A program made the translations under genes and the position numbers. From UKL13-2 sp044229235 (lineage in GTDB: Bacteria; Pseudomonadota; Gammaproteobacteria; Burkholderiales; Usitatibacteraceae), in the NCBI GenBank assembly GCA_044229235.1, contig JBGATH010000012.1:1-64000 (forward strand): 64,000 bases of DNA, written 5' to 3'. The stretch's first letter is position 1, and every line of letters begins with the position of its first letter. Under the pieces are notes generated by a model that saw nothing but the letters and a program-made list of their open reading frames with translations, made no database searches and was not told where the DNA came from. Shown in pieces: positions 1 to 8,186 of the stretch.

Positions 1-410
<410 letters not shown>

Positions 411-541
411 TATAACGGTAAGCATCTCCGTAAAGAGAAAGCGCGCAACAATCTAATACCACCTTTACTTCTCCCACCCTACATCGTTGGACGTTCACCC
501 ATGAGCCCGTGAAAACGACTCAGAACGGACAACTGCCGAAT

Positions 542-657
542 TCTTGGCGACCATAGCGCGTTGGACCCACCCCTTCCCTTCCCGAACAGGACCGTGAAAC
601 GACGTTGCGCCGATGATAGTGCGGTCTTACCCGTGCGAAAGTAGGTCATCGCCAAGA
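542..657 (+). rRNA. rrf: 5S ribosomal RNA
   Basis: The 5' strand TCTTGGCGA (542-550) pairs with TCGCCAAGA (649-657) to form helix I. Between them lie the conserved 5S blocks CCCGAACAGGACCGTGAAAC and GCGCCGATGATAGT. At about 116 nt the length is normal. It completes the rRNA operon that begins upstream of the window. Confidence 0.96.
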
Positions 658-660
658 CCT

Positions 661-710
661 TACAAATGACAACGCCCCAGCCTTCCAAGGCTGGGGCGTT
701 GTCATTTGTA
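661..710 (+). terminator. rRNA operon terminator, 50-bp perfect palindrome
   Basis: Two perfectly complementary 24-nt arms (661-684 and 687-710) are separated by only CC. The GC-rich core is CGCCCCAGCCTT/AAGGCTGGGGCG and the outer part is AT-richer. It begins 4 nt after the 5S gene, so it is the expected strong terminator of the rRNA operon. The arms are much longer than usual. Confidence 0.85.
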
Positions 711-816
711 ATGCCTGACTACGTGACCTGCTTGAGCGACGCGACAACAAAGCGCAGCGAAGTTGCGGCGGCGGCTAACTTGGGTAGCAAGTTAAGCCCG
801 AAGGGCGGCCAAAGCC

Positions 817-840
817 AAAGTAGGTCATCGCCAAGACCTT
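817..840 (+). repeat. Duplicated 3' tail of 5S rRNA
   Basis: These 24 bases are identical to 638-661, the last bases of the 5S gene plus the first bases after it. The rest of a 5S gene is absent upstream of this copy. A second terminator hairpin with a related core (CGCCCCAGAG) follows directly. This is best read as the remnant of a second, tandem 5S gene, or as a partial duplication of the operon end. Confidence 0.8.
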
Positions 841-847
841 ATTAAGA

Positions 848-880
848 CAAACGCCCCAGAGTATCCCTCTGGGGCGTTTG
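848..880 (+). terminator. Second rRNA-type terminator
   Basis: The hairpin has 14-bp perfect arms (848-861 and 867-880) around a 5-nt loop. The core CGCCCCAGAG resembles that of the terminator at 661-710. It follows the duplicated 5S tail and precedes the convergent histidine kinase gene, whose stop codon is at 959. Confidence 0.75.
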
Positions 881-958
881 CCTTTGTGCGTCAGGAAATC
901 TACGGCATTGCGTTGAGCGGATTTCCCGACGGCTGACTCAATCGGGCCGCAAATTCAT

Positions 959-2599
959 TCATGCCGGTAACTGGACCTCAAACCGGACACCGCGATTGCC
1001 GGGCAGATTTTGCACCGCTATCTGCCCCTGGTGAAACTCCGCGACGATGCGCGCAATGTACAGCCCCAACCCGAGATGGCCCGCCTGACTGGCGCCACCT
1101 TGCCTTGACGACACCATGGAAAGAAATAGCGTCGCCAGGCGGTCTTCCGGAATAGCCGGCCCCTCATTCTCCACAGCGAGTCTGAATCCACGCTCGCCTG
1201 GTTGCAGCGAGATCCGAATCGAGCTTCCCAGGGCGGCAAAGTCATTCGCGTTCTGAACCAGCTTGTCCAGCATTTGCGCGATTGCGTCGGGAACGCCGCG
1301 CATCTGCCGCGAAGATTCAACCTGCAAATCCAAGTCGAATCTACGCGACGGATAGGCGTTTCGGTACCCGCCAACACAACCTTCAATCAGCCTTATCAGA
1401 TCAAACCTTTCAAGCTGCGAACCGGCGAGCATGCTTTCCAATTGCGTCGCCTCCGACATGCGCGAGATCAGCCCCGCCAGCCTGCCAACTCCTTCCTCGG
1501 CGCGCTCAACATAGATTTGTTCGTCCCGACCCAGTGCACCCTGCTTGAGGTTGTCCAGCGAAGAACGCACCACAGCAAGCGGCGTACGCAATTCATGAGA
1601 CAGACGTGCTGCCATCTTCTCGAGGTAACCGTTGTAGTGCTGCAACCGCTGCACGGTGTCATCAAGCGTCTGCGCGAGTGCCCCAATCTCGTCTCGACGA
1701 TCGGTGCCGGAAATGTTGCCCCTGATGCGACCATGCTGATCAATAACCCGATCTGCCTCTGCCTGTAACCTTCGTACGCGTGCGGTCAGCCATAACGCGA
1801 AACCGACAAGTGCACAAAACCCCGCAAGTAAAACCACCAGCGTTGTTGCCAGCAATGACTCGATTGCCGCCGCCTTGATTGCCTGGGCGCTGTTGCCTGA
1901 CTCCTCGATAACGACTGCAGCGACGATCGAGTCTCCCTGCCAGACCGGTTGAGCAACAGACACCACAGGCGTTCCACCCGGGCCCAGAGGCCGCGTTCGC
2001 ACATTGGGCTCGCCGACGAGCGCCCTATCCACCTGCGCCATGACGAGACGCTGCGCAATCCCGGTTTCTTCGTTCGCCGAAAGGTCGCCTTCGGACGCCA
2101 GCCAGCGGATAACCGGGCGAATGGCCTTCGAATAAAAGCTTGCATTTACCGCTGCCCCTGCAGGCGAAGCGGCGTAGGGCTTGAGGTTACCGGCGAGTCC
2201 GCGCACACGAGACCGGGCATCTACCACCCAGATTCGCGCGGCATCTCCCGCGAATACGCTGAGAATTCGTTCTACGCCCTCCGATGGCAAATATGCACCT
2301 CCCAGGTTTGCCGCTGCCTCGGGATCGGCGCCGCTGAACATCCCCAGCAGCCGCCGGCGCTCCAGCTCATCAGCAGTCGCGCTGTCCGCGGGGAAATCCG
2401 AGGGAAACAGCTGCGGCCGATTCGATAACGTCGCTGCGAGCAGACGCGCGGAATTCACCAATACCTGTTGCTGGCCTTCGCGCAGATATCCGTCCATCTG
2501 CTGCACGAAGCGGAAACCGATCACCGGGATCAACAGCAGAAACAGCGCGATGAGCAACAACTTCGCGCGAATGCTAGAAAGGAATGGCAATGGACTCAC
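959..2599 (-). CDS. Two-component sensor histidine kinase, dedicated-sortase/CreC-like type
   Basis: Inner-membrane sensor kinase of 546 aa. A first membrane helix (about residues 12-32) is followed by a periplasmic sensing region (about 33-245), a second helix (about 248-272), a HAMP linker with the RRDEIG motif near 301-306, and the phosphoacceptor H335 in ARLSHELRTPLA. The ATPase domain has an N-box around N450 (LVQNAND) and a G-box GLGLYIA near 510. The start is GTG with no clear Shine-Dalgarno. It lies about 110 bp downstream of its response regulator on the same strand. The regulator belongs to the family found with proteobacterial dedicated sortases, and the kinase probably does too, but no sortase is nearby. 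The ligand is unknown; the neighbouring creD suggests an envelope signal. Confidence 0.85.
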   Translation of the reverse strand: MSPLPFLSSIRAKLLLIALFLLLIPVIGFRFVQQMDGYLREGQQQVLVNSARLLAATLSNRPQLFPSDFPADSATADELERRRLLGMFSGADPEAAANLGGAYLPSEGVERILSVFAGDAARIWVVDARSRVRGLAGNLKPYAASPAGAAVNASFYSKAIRPVIRWLASEGDLSANEETGIAQRLVMAQVDRALVGEPNVRTRPLGPGGTPVVSVAQPVWQGDSIVAAVVIEESGNSAQAIKAAAIESLLATTLVVLLAGFCALVGFALWLTARVRRLQAEADRVIDQHGRIRGNISGTDRRDEIGALAQTLDDTVQRLQHYNGYLEKMAARLSHELRTPLAVVRSSLDNLKQGALGRDEQIYVERAEEGVGRLAGLISRMSEATQLESMLAGSQLERFDLIRLIEGCVGGYRNAYPSRRFDLDLQVESSRQMRGVPDAIAQMLDKLVQNANDFAALGSSIRISLQPGERGFRLAVENEGPAIPEDRLATLFLSMVSSRQGGASQAGHLGLGLYIARIVAEFHQGQIAVQNLPGNRGVRFEVQLPA

Positions 2600-2709
2600 G
2601 CTACTTCAGGACCGTATCGTACAACGGTGCGCAGGCGCTAACCGACGCAGCGGGACAACGATTTGCGCCGGGCAAGCCGGCCCCGCCAACACAATTGCGG
2701 GCAAGGGTT

Positions 2710-3402
2710 TCAAACTGTGGTGTGCCAGCGATAGCCCATCCCATATACCGTCTCAATCTCATCAAACGACGCATCGGTCGCGAGAAATTTCTTTCGTATG
2801 CGTTTCAGGTGGGAGGTGATCGTGTTGTCATCAACCGTCAGTTCTGCTTCACGCATGAGCTGGTCCCGGTTCTTGACGTGCCCGGGAAACTTCACCAGCG
2901 CGTGAATCATCCAGAACTCAGTCACGGTTAGCCCGACTTCAGCACCCTTCCATGTGACCGAAAGCTGGTTGATGTCCACGACCAGGTCGCCGCGATGCAG
3001 AACATCCTCGGCGCGGGTTGGTTGACGCACAGCCTCACAGCGACGAAACAGCGCGGCGATGCGCGCCAACAGGTGCGGCAGGCTGACATCCTTGGTCACA
3101 TAGTCGTCCGCGCCAAGTCGCAGACCGGCGACGACATCAAAATCGCTGTCCCTCGCGGACAGAAAAATGATCGGCAACGAAGCCGACAACGCGCGCAACT
3201 CGCGGCACAAGGTGAAGCCACCATCAATCTCCTCCCCTAGACCAATGTCGAGGATGGCGAGGTCAGGCAACCGCAGCCGAAACGCTGCCGATGCGGCTTC
3301 GCGCGAGGCATGGGCATCAACCTCATAGCCGCTGCGCCGCAGTGAGTCGCTGTAGTTTTGCCGAATGGCGTCATCGTCTTCGACGAGGGCAATGCATTTC
3401 AT
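2710..3402 (-). CDS. Response regulator, OmpR/PhoB type (dedicated-sortase-system family)
   Basis: DNA-binding regulator of 230 aa. The receiver domain has the acidic pair E8-D9, the phosphoacceptor D52 in ILDIGLG and K104 in YVTKDVS. A winged-helix effector domain follows, with the typical end DEIETVYGMGYRW. I chose the ATG at 3402 because a strong Shine-Dalgarno (AAGGAGA) lies 8 nt upstream; an upstream extension in the same frame has no such support. The sequence closely matches my memory of the proteobacterial dedicated sortase system response regulator family (for example GEEIDGGF, VDDNTITSHLKRIRKKF). It diverges from the VIT-like gene and creD across a 184-bp region that should hold both promoters, so it probably controls them. 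Confidence 0.9.
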   Translation of the reverse strand: MKCIALVEDDDAIRQNYSDSLRRSGYEVDAHASREAASAAFRLRLPDLAILDIGLGEEIDGGFTLCRELRALSASLPIIFLSARDSDFDVVAGLRLGADDYVTKDVSLPHLLARIAALFRRCEAVRQPTRAEDVLHRGDLVVDINQLSVTWKGAEVGLTVTEFWMIHALVKFPGHVKNRDQLMREAELTVDDNTITSHLKRIRKKFLATDASFDEIETVYGMGYRWHTTV

Positions 3403-3586
3403 CGCTGCGGTCTCCTTGCACGGCAATATATCCCAATCACCGCGGCAGCAAGCGCGGCGTGAATGCCGGGCAGGCACGATCATTTTTTGGCCACAATCGG
3501 CCGTCGCCGCGCCACTTTTTGCCCAGACCCGCGACGCAATTGAGGCGCCCAATCGTACTCGTCACCACCGCACGAAAGGGACTCAA

Positions 3587-4495
3587 ATGCGTTTCACCTG
3601 GATCCGGAAAAAAACATCCCCGCAGGCAGCCGTTGACCGGATGCACTTCGTAATGTGGGATTTCTTGAAAATGCTTACGTTGGCCGCGCTTTGCGGACTG
3701 GGAATCAGCATCGCCGCCTCTGTGATCGTTGTGTTGCTAAGCACACCAGCCGAAGCCCGCCAACCGGGTAAGAGCGTGGCGTCTAGCCAGCAGCGTGATG
3801 ACCTGCCATACCTGCCTACACCGGGTTCCTTGCGGGTTGGTGACGGCTGTGACGGTGATGAACTTGCCGCCATAGAGCGTGATTGGTTGGTACATGTCTC
3901 GCCGGGGAAGGTCGAAGTGCGTGTCATGCAGACTTTTCAGCTCCCCGCGGTTGATCCAATCGTGGCCGCATTCCATATGCAATTGCTGCAAGGCGCGGTA
4001 CTGCAAAGCCTGACCGCTCAGGCCGAAGACTTCCAGTGGCCGGGAAAGCTGCTCAGTGCCCATGAACACTCTGCACTTTCGCCCGCGCACTACCGTCAAT
4101 TGACCCGCCGGCACGTGATTGCGGTGGCCGACGCGCGCGGCAAGGTAACGACGAGCCCCCTGATAGATTTGCGCGGTAACGAAACACTGGTCATCCAGTA
4201 CACGTATGTTTTGACCGGTGAAGATGCGCAAACACTGGCATTGCCCTTGGAAGCCGAGAATGACTCTCCGGCGGACCGGCCAATCGAAACACCGACCCAA
4301 AACAACTGGTCCGTACCCCCGAGACTTTCAGCGAGCGCCTCGGTCTGGGTGGAATGGTCCGATGCCTTGCCGGCTCGACTTGCCGCCCCTGCGGGCACGG
4401 TGATCGACTGGTCACAAAAACGCATTCAGGGTGCATCCTGGTCCGCCACCGCCCTGGCGCCCGGCGCCAGGTTTGTCGCCAGTTGGTCGATGTAA
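3587..4495 (+). CDS. Membrane-anchored protein with VIT-like domain
   Basis: Protein of 302 aa with one N-terminal membrane helix at about residues 28-50 and an exported remainder. Residues of about 98-212 resemble a vault/inter-alpha-trypsin (VIT) domain: beta strands such as VEVRVMQTFQ, a later LIDLRGNETLVIQYTYVL, and a tyrosine-containing helix between them. Targets of proteobacterial dedicated sortases carry a VIT plus a von Willebrand A domain. Here I see no VWA domain and no C-terminal sorting signal. The ATG at 3587 is the first start that gives an N-terminal anchor; a longer frame upstream lies in the promoter region. It is probably co-transcribed with creD 131 bp downstream. The VIT assignment is tentative. 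Confidence 0.7.
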   Translation: MRFTWIRKKTSPQAAVDRMHFVMWDFLKMLTLAALCGLGISIAASVIVVLLSTPAEARQPGKSVASSQQRDDLPYLPTPGSLRVGDGCDGDELAAIERDWLVHVSPGKVEVRVMQTFQLPAVDPIVAAFHMQLLQGAVLQSLTAQAEDFQWPGKLLSAHEHSALSPAHYRQLTRRHVIAVADARGKVTTSPLIDLRGNETLVIQYTYVLTGEDAQTLALPLEAENDSPADRPIETPTQNNWSVPPRLSASASVWVEWSDALPARLAAPAGTVIDWSQKRIQGASWSATALAPGARFVASWSM

Positions 4496-4626
4496 TTCGC
4501 CAAGCGAACTCGGAGCCCGACGCCCGCATCCGCGCAGCATGCAGCGGGGCGCGGCCAAAACCGTGAACCGCTGCTTCCAACGGTTGCGGGCGTCCTCTGG
4601 GCCAAAACGAAAGAAGAAAGGAAAGC

Positions 4627-5976
4627 ATGCGACAAAATATTCTCTGGCGCGTAGTCATGATTACGTCGCTGACATTGCTTTTGTTGATCCCCCTCGCCAT
4701 GATTCGCGGCGTGGTGTCAGAGCGACAGTCGTTGCAACGTCAGGTCGAAGAAACCATCGCGGGTAGTCTGGCCGGCCCCCAACGCGTTGCTGGCCCAGTT
4801 CTGGTAATACCTTACCTGGAGCGCGCGGTCGTAACCAAAGTTGATGAACATGGGCGCGAGCAACGTCAGCTGGTGGAACAAGCGCGGCAGCTGGTCATCG
4901 TCGCCGATAGCCTCACTTTTGCCGGCGAGATTCAGGTTGCGCCCAAGTACAAGGGCCTCTACAAGGCACTCACCTTTGACACTGGTGGCGGCTGGAAGGG
5001 CAACTTTCACGTGCCCGCCAATCTTGGCCTGGACATTGATCCTTCCAGAATTACCATTGGCAAGGCATTCCTGGCGATGGGCTTGAGCGACGTTCGTGGC
5101 TTGCGTGCATCGCCGCAAATGCATTGGAACGACAACCTGCTGGAAGTCGCCAACGGTTCCGGGCTCGATGCCCTCGGTGAGGGGCTGCACGCCACCATTG
5201 GTGTACTGGACGTGAACAAGCCTCGCGACCATACAGTTCAAATAGACCTGATGTTTGCGGGTACCAGCGCGCTTGCGTTTGTTCCGCTCGGCAAGACCAC
5301 CACGGTGCAGTTGAAATCACCGTGGCCGCACCCGAATTTTGGCGGTCGCTTTCTTCCTGTTTTTCGGCAGATTGGCGACAGCGGCTTTTCCGCCAAGTGG
5401 GAAATATCCCACCTTGCGAGCCGCAACGGCGCGCTTATCCAGGGCGGGGTGACCGAAGGGCGCAGCAAGCAGCCGCTGGAAGCGTTTGATGTCACCTTCA
5501 TCGAGCCCGTGAGCATTTACCAGCAGGCCGAGCGGGCCGTGAAGTACGGTGTACTGTTCATTGCCATCACGTTTGCGGCATTCTTTCTGTTCGAAACACT
5601 CAAAGCGCTGCGCATGCATCCGCTTCAATACGCGATGGTAGGCCTGGCCCTGGCGATGTTCTTTCTGTTGCTGGTCAGCCTCTCCGAACACATCGCGTTT
5701 GCGCTCGCCTACGCCCTCGCCGGCCTGTCGTGTGTGCTGCTGATCGGTTACTACCTCGCACATGTCCTGTGCGGATGGCGCCGCGGATTGGGTTTTTCCC
5801 TCAAGCTCACACTGCTGTACGCCATTCTTTATGGACTCGTGGTGTCTGAAGACAACGCGTTGATGCTCGGGTCATGCCTGTTGTTCACTGTGCTGGCAGC
5901 GGTTATGGTCCTGACCCGGCGAATCGACTGGTACCAGACGCCGTCGCCTGATCGGGTGCCGCCGGTTACCACCTGA
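4627..5976 (+). CDS. creD: Inner membrane protein CreD family
   Basis: The 449-aa protein has the CreD layout: one N-terminal helix (about residues 8-26), a large periplasmic domain starting with SERQSLQRQVEETIAGS and GPVLVIPY, then a block of five or six hydrophobic helices from about residue 305 to the C-terminus. A good Shine-Dalgarno (AAGAAAGGA) precedes the ATG. In enterobacteria creD is a target of the CreBC two-component system and is linked to envelope integrity and beta-lactam or colicin tolerance; its biochemical role is unknown. Here it lies next to a divergent two-component pair, which keeps the regulatory association although the regulator is of another subfamily. Confidence 0.93.
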   Translation: MRQNILWRVVMITSLTLLLLIPLAMIRGVVSERQSLQRQVEETIAGSLAGPQRVAGPVLVIPYLERAVVTKVDEHGREQRQLVEQARQLVIVADSLTFAGEIQVAPKYKGLYKALTFDTGGGWKGNFHVPANLGLDIDPSRITIGKAFLAMGLSDVRGLRASPQMHWNDNLLEVANGSGLDALGEGLHATIGVLDVNKPRDHTVQIDLMFAGTSALAFVPLGKTTTVQLKSPWPHPNFGGRFLPVFRQIGDSGFSAKWEISHLASRNGALIQGGVTEGRSKQPLEAFDVTFIEPVSIYQQAERAVKYGVLFIAITFAAFFLFETLKALRMHPLQYAMVGLALAMFFLLLVSLSEHIAFALAYALAGLSCVLLIGYYLAHVLCGWRRGLGFSLKLTLLYAILYGLVVSEDNALMLGSCLLFTVLAAVMVLTRRIDWYQTPSPDRVPPVTT

Positions 5977-5996
5977 CCAGGCAACATTTGACTGCC

Positions 5997-6036
5997 AGGT
6001 TGTGATAACTGTATATTAATACAGTTATCACAACCT
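5997..6036. promoter_or_regulatory. LexA (SOS) box inside a 40-bp palindrome
   Basis: The sequence CTGTATATTAATACAG at 6009-6024 fits the LexA consensus CTGT-N8-ACAG exactly. It sits in the centre of a longer inverted repeat with 18-bp perfect arms (5997-6014 and 6019-6036) around ATTA. It ends 15 bp before the ATG of the radical SAM gene, so LexA bound here would block that gene's transcription. No T-run follows, so it is not a typical terminator for creD. Confidence 0.85.
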
Positions 6037-6051
6037 TCGTCAGGTGAGGCT

Positions 6052-7179
6052 ATGGCACTGAGGACCACCAACGCGGCTGCCGGTTTCGACCGCGACCGGA
6101 TGCACAAAGGTCGTGGCGCCGCGCTCAATCTGGAAGGGCGCTTTGAAAAGTGGCAGCGTGAAGCGTTTGACGACGGCTGGCAGGAGACCGCCTCGGCAGG
6201 CATCGACGACCCTATCCCGCTCAAGACCACCATCAGCCGCGAACACGCCAAGAGCATCATTTCCACGAACGACTCGCCAGACATTCCCTTCACATACTCG
6301 CTGAATCCTTACCGTGGCTGTGAGCATGGCTGCATCTACTGCTTCGCGCGGCCGTCGCACGCCTATCTCGGCCTCTCGCCGGGTCTCGATTTCGAGACCC
6401 GGCTCTTTGCGAAAGTGAATGCGCCGGAACTGTTCCGTCGCGAACTCTCAAGGCCGGGATTCCGCTCTGACGTCATTTCCTTTGGCGTCAATACCGACGC
6501 CTACCAGCCGTGCGAGCGCGAGTACAAGCTCACGCGCCAATGCCTGGAAATTGCATGCGAGTTCAACCAGGCGGTCGGACTCATCACAAAATCGGCGCTG
6601 ATCGAGCGCGACATCGATATTTTGCAAGACATGGCCGCGCGCAGGCTCGTGCACGTTGCCGTTTCCGTGACCACGCTGGATCACCACGTTTCGCGGTATC
6701 TCGAGCCGCGGACCGCGGCCCCGACACGGCGTCTGCAGACCATCAGGCGCCTTGCCGATGCCGGCATTCCCGTCGGCATCAACGTGGCACCGGTCATCCC
6801 CTTTCTCACCGATCATGAATTGGAGTCTCTGCTGGAACGAGGCCAGGAGATGGGCGCGAGCGCGGCCGGCTACATCCTGCTGCGTCTGCCGTTCGAATTG
6901 AAAACACTGTTTCGCGACTGGCTGGAACAACACTTTCCGCTGAAGGCTGCGCACGTGATGTCGCGGGTGCAGGAGATGCGGGGCGGCCGTGACAACGATT
7001 CGAACTTTGGTTCGCGCATGGTTGGAGAAGGCATATTTGCCAGGCTGCTAGCGCAACGATTTGCCCGCGCCTGCGATCGCCTGGGTTTGCACACCCACGG
7101 CCGACGCGAGGTTCGACGTCTTGATACGTCGCGATTCGCCGTCCCGGGCCAGCCGGTGCAAGCGCAGCTAGCCTGGTAG
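6052..7179 (+). CDS. PA0069 family radical SAM protein (SplB-like)
   Basis: Radical S-adenosylmethionine enzyme of 375 aa. The 4Fe-4S ligands C90, C94 and C97 lie in the motif RGCEHGCIYC. The N-terminal block (FDRDRMHKGRGAALN) and the rest of the sequence match the family named after Pseudomonas aeruginosa PA0069, which is related to spore photoproduct lyase. The substrate is not established; a DNA repair role is suggested by the relationship to SplB and by the LexA box just upstream. From memory, PA0069 is also in the SOS regulon of P. aeruginosa. The 3' end overlaps the convergent dusA by 12 bp. Confidence 0.92.
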   Translation: MALRTTNAAAGFDRDRMHKGRGAALNLEGRFEKWQREAFDDGWQETASAGIDDPIPLKTTISREHAKSIISTNDSPDIPFTYSLNPYRGCEHGCIYCFARPSHAYLGLSPGLDFETRLFAKVNAPELFRRELSRPGFRSDVISFGVNTDAYQPCEREYKLTRQCLEIACEFNQAVGLITKSALIERDIDILQDMAARRLVHVAVSVTTLDHHVSRYLEPRTAAPTRRLQTIRRLADAGIPVGINVAPVIPFLTDHELESLLERGQEMGASAAGYILLRLPFELKTLFRDWLEQHFPLKAAHVMSRVQEMRGGRDNDSNFGSRMVGEGIFARLLAQRFARACDRLGLHTHGRREVRRLDTSRFAVPGQPVQAQLAW

Positions 7180-8145
7180 CGGCAAGGTTGCCCAGGCGGG
7201 TTGTTGCGACATCGACCTGCGCCAGGCGCGAGCGCCCGGCAGTCCACGATAGAGCCCCAGGGTATGGCGCATGATGGAGTGGCGGGGAACACCCGAGGCC
7301 GCCTGCCGTGCTGCGTAAATGGCCAGCGCCGCCTCAATGCTTTCGCGTGTCGCGATGGCATGGTCATCGGCGTAGAAATCCCGGTCAACGCCGGACAGCA
7401 GGTAGGGGTTGTGGTATGCCTCGCGCCCGAGCATCACGCCGTCGACATGCTGTAAGTGTGCCTGCATCTGCGCGATGGTGGTGACACCGCCGTTGAGCAC
7501 GAAGGTTGAGCCCGGGAAGTCGCGTTTGAGCTGATAAACGTAGTCGTACTTTAGCGGCGGGATCTCGCGGTTCTCCTTGGGACTCAGTCCTTTGAGGATC
7601 GCATTGCGGGCATGCACAATGAAGACCGGGCACCCGGCCTCTGCCAGCGTCCCGACAAAGTCGCGAACAAAGTCGTAGCTCTCCGCGTGATCAATGCCGA
7701 TGCGATGTTTCACCGTTACCGGAATGGAGACGGCATCGCGCATCGCCCGTACGCAATCGGCAACCAGAGTTGGCTCGGCCATGAGGCACGCGCCGAAACT
7801 GCCGCGCTGCACGCGTTCCGACGGGCAGCCGCAGTTCAGGTTGATCTCGTCGTAACCCCAACGCTCCCCGAGCTTTGCGCAGGCGGCCAGGTCGGCAGGT
7901 TCACTGCCACCCAGTTGCAGAGCGACCGGATGCTCCTCCCGATTGAAGTCCAGGTGACGCGGCTGGTCACCGTGAAGCAGCGCGCCTGTGGTAACCATCT
8001 CGGTATAGAGGCGCGTGTGTTTTGACAGCAGACGGTGGAAATAGCGACAGTGCCGGTCCGTCCAGTCCATCATGGGCGCAACCGAAACTCGCCAGGGACT
8101 GTGCGCACCGGCGACCGGTGGCGGATTCGTGGGCGCAATCGACAT
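7168..8145 (-). CDS. dusA: tRNA-dihydrouridine(20/20a) synthase DusA
   Basis: FMN- and NADPH-dependent enzyme of 325 aa that reduces uridines 20 and 20a in the D-loop of tRNA. Family motifs are VAPMMDWTDRHCR near residue 22, YTEMVTTGAL near 47, and the catalytic cysteine region LNCGCPSERVQ (probably C107). MLGREAYHNPYLL towards the end is typical of DusA rather than DusB or DusC. The length is normal. The gene overlaps the 3' end of the convergent radical SAM gene, and its start is 41 bp from the divergent Sua5-type gene. Confidence 0.96.
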   Translation of the reverse strand: MSIAPTNPPPVAGAHSPWRVSVAPMMDWTDRHCRYFHRLLSKHTRLYTEMVTTGALLHGDQPRHLDFNREEHPVALQLGGSEPADLAACAKLGERWGYDEINLNCGCPSERVQRGSFGACLMAEPTLVADCVRAMRDAVSIPVTVKHRIGIDHAESYDFVRDFVGTLAEAGCPVFIVHARNAILKGLSPKENREIPPLKYDYVYQLKRDFPGSTFVLNGGVTTIAQMQAHLQHVDGVMLGREAYHNPYLLSGVDRDFYADDHAIATRESIEAALAIYAARQAASGVPRHSIMRHTLGLYRGLPGARAWRRSMSQQPAWATLPLPG

Positions 8146-8186
8146 GTGGCAATTTTACCAGCCGTCTTCTGGGGCAAAATATCGAC

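Noticed and set aside
411..541. tRNA gene in the 23S-5S spacer
   Set aside because: No cloverleaf or T-loop consensus could be found in the spacer.
3403..4626. Sortase gene expected with this two-component family
   Set aside because: The only frame with coding character is the VIT-like protein; no TLxTC-type sortase motif is present in any frame I examined.
5997..6036. Intrinsic terminator for creD
   Set aside because: The palindrome is AT-rich in its centre and lacks a following T-run; the exact LexA consensus makes an operator the better explanation.
7168..7179. Frameshift at overlapping gene ends
   Set aside because: The 12-bp overlap of convergent genes (and the similar one at 9255-9266) leaves both proteins with normal C-termini, so no error needs to be assumed.
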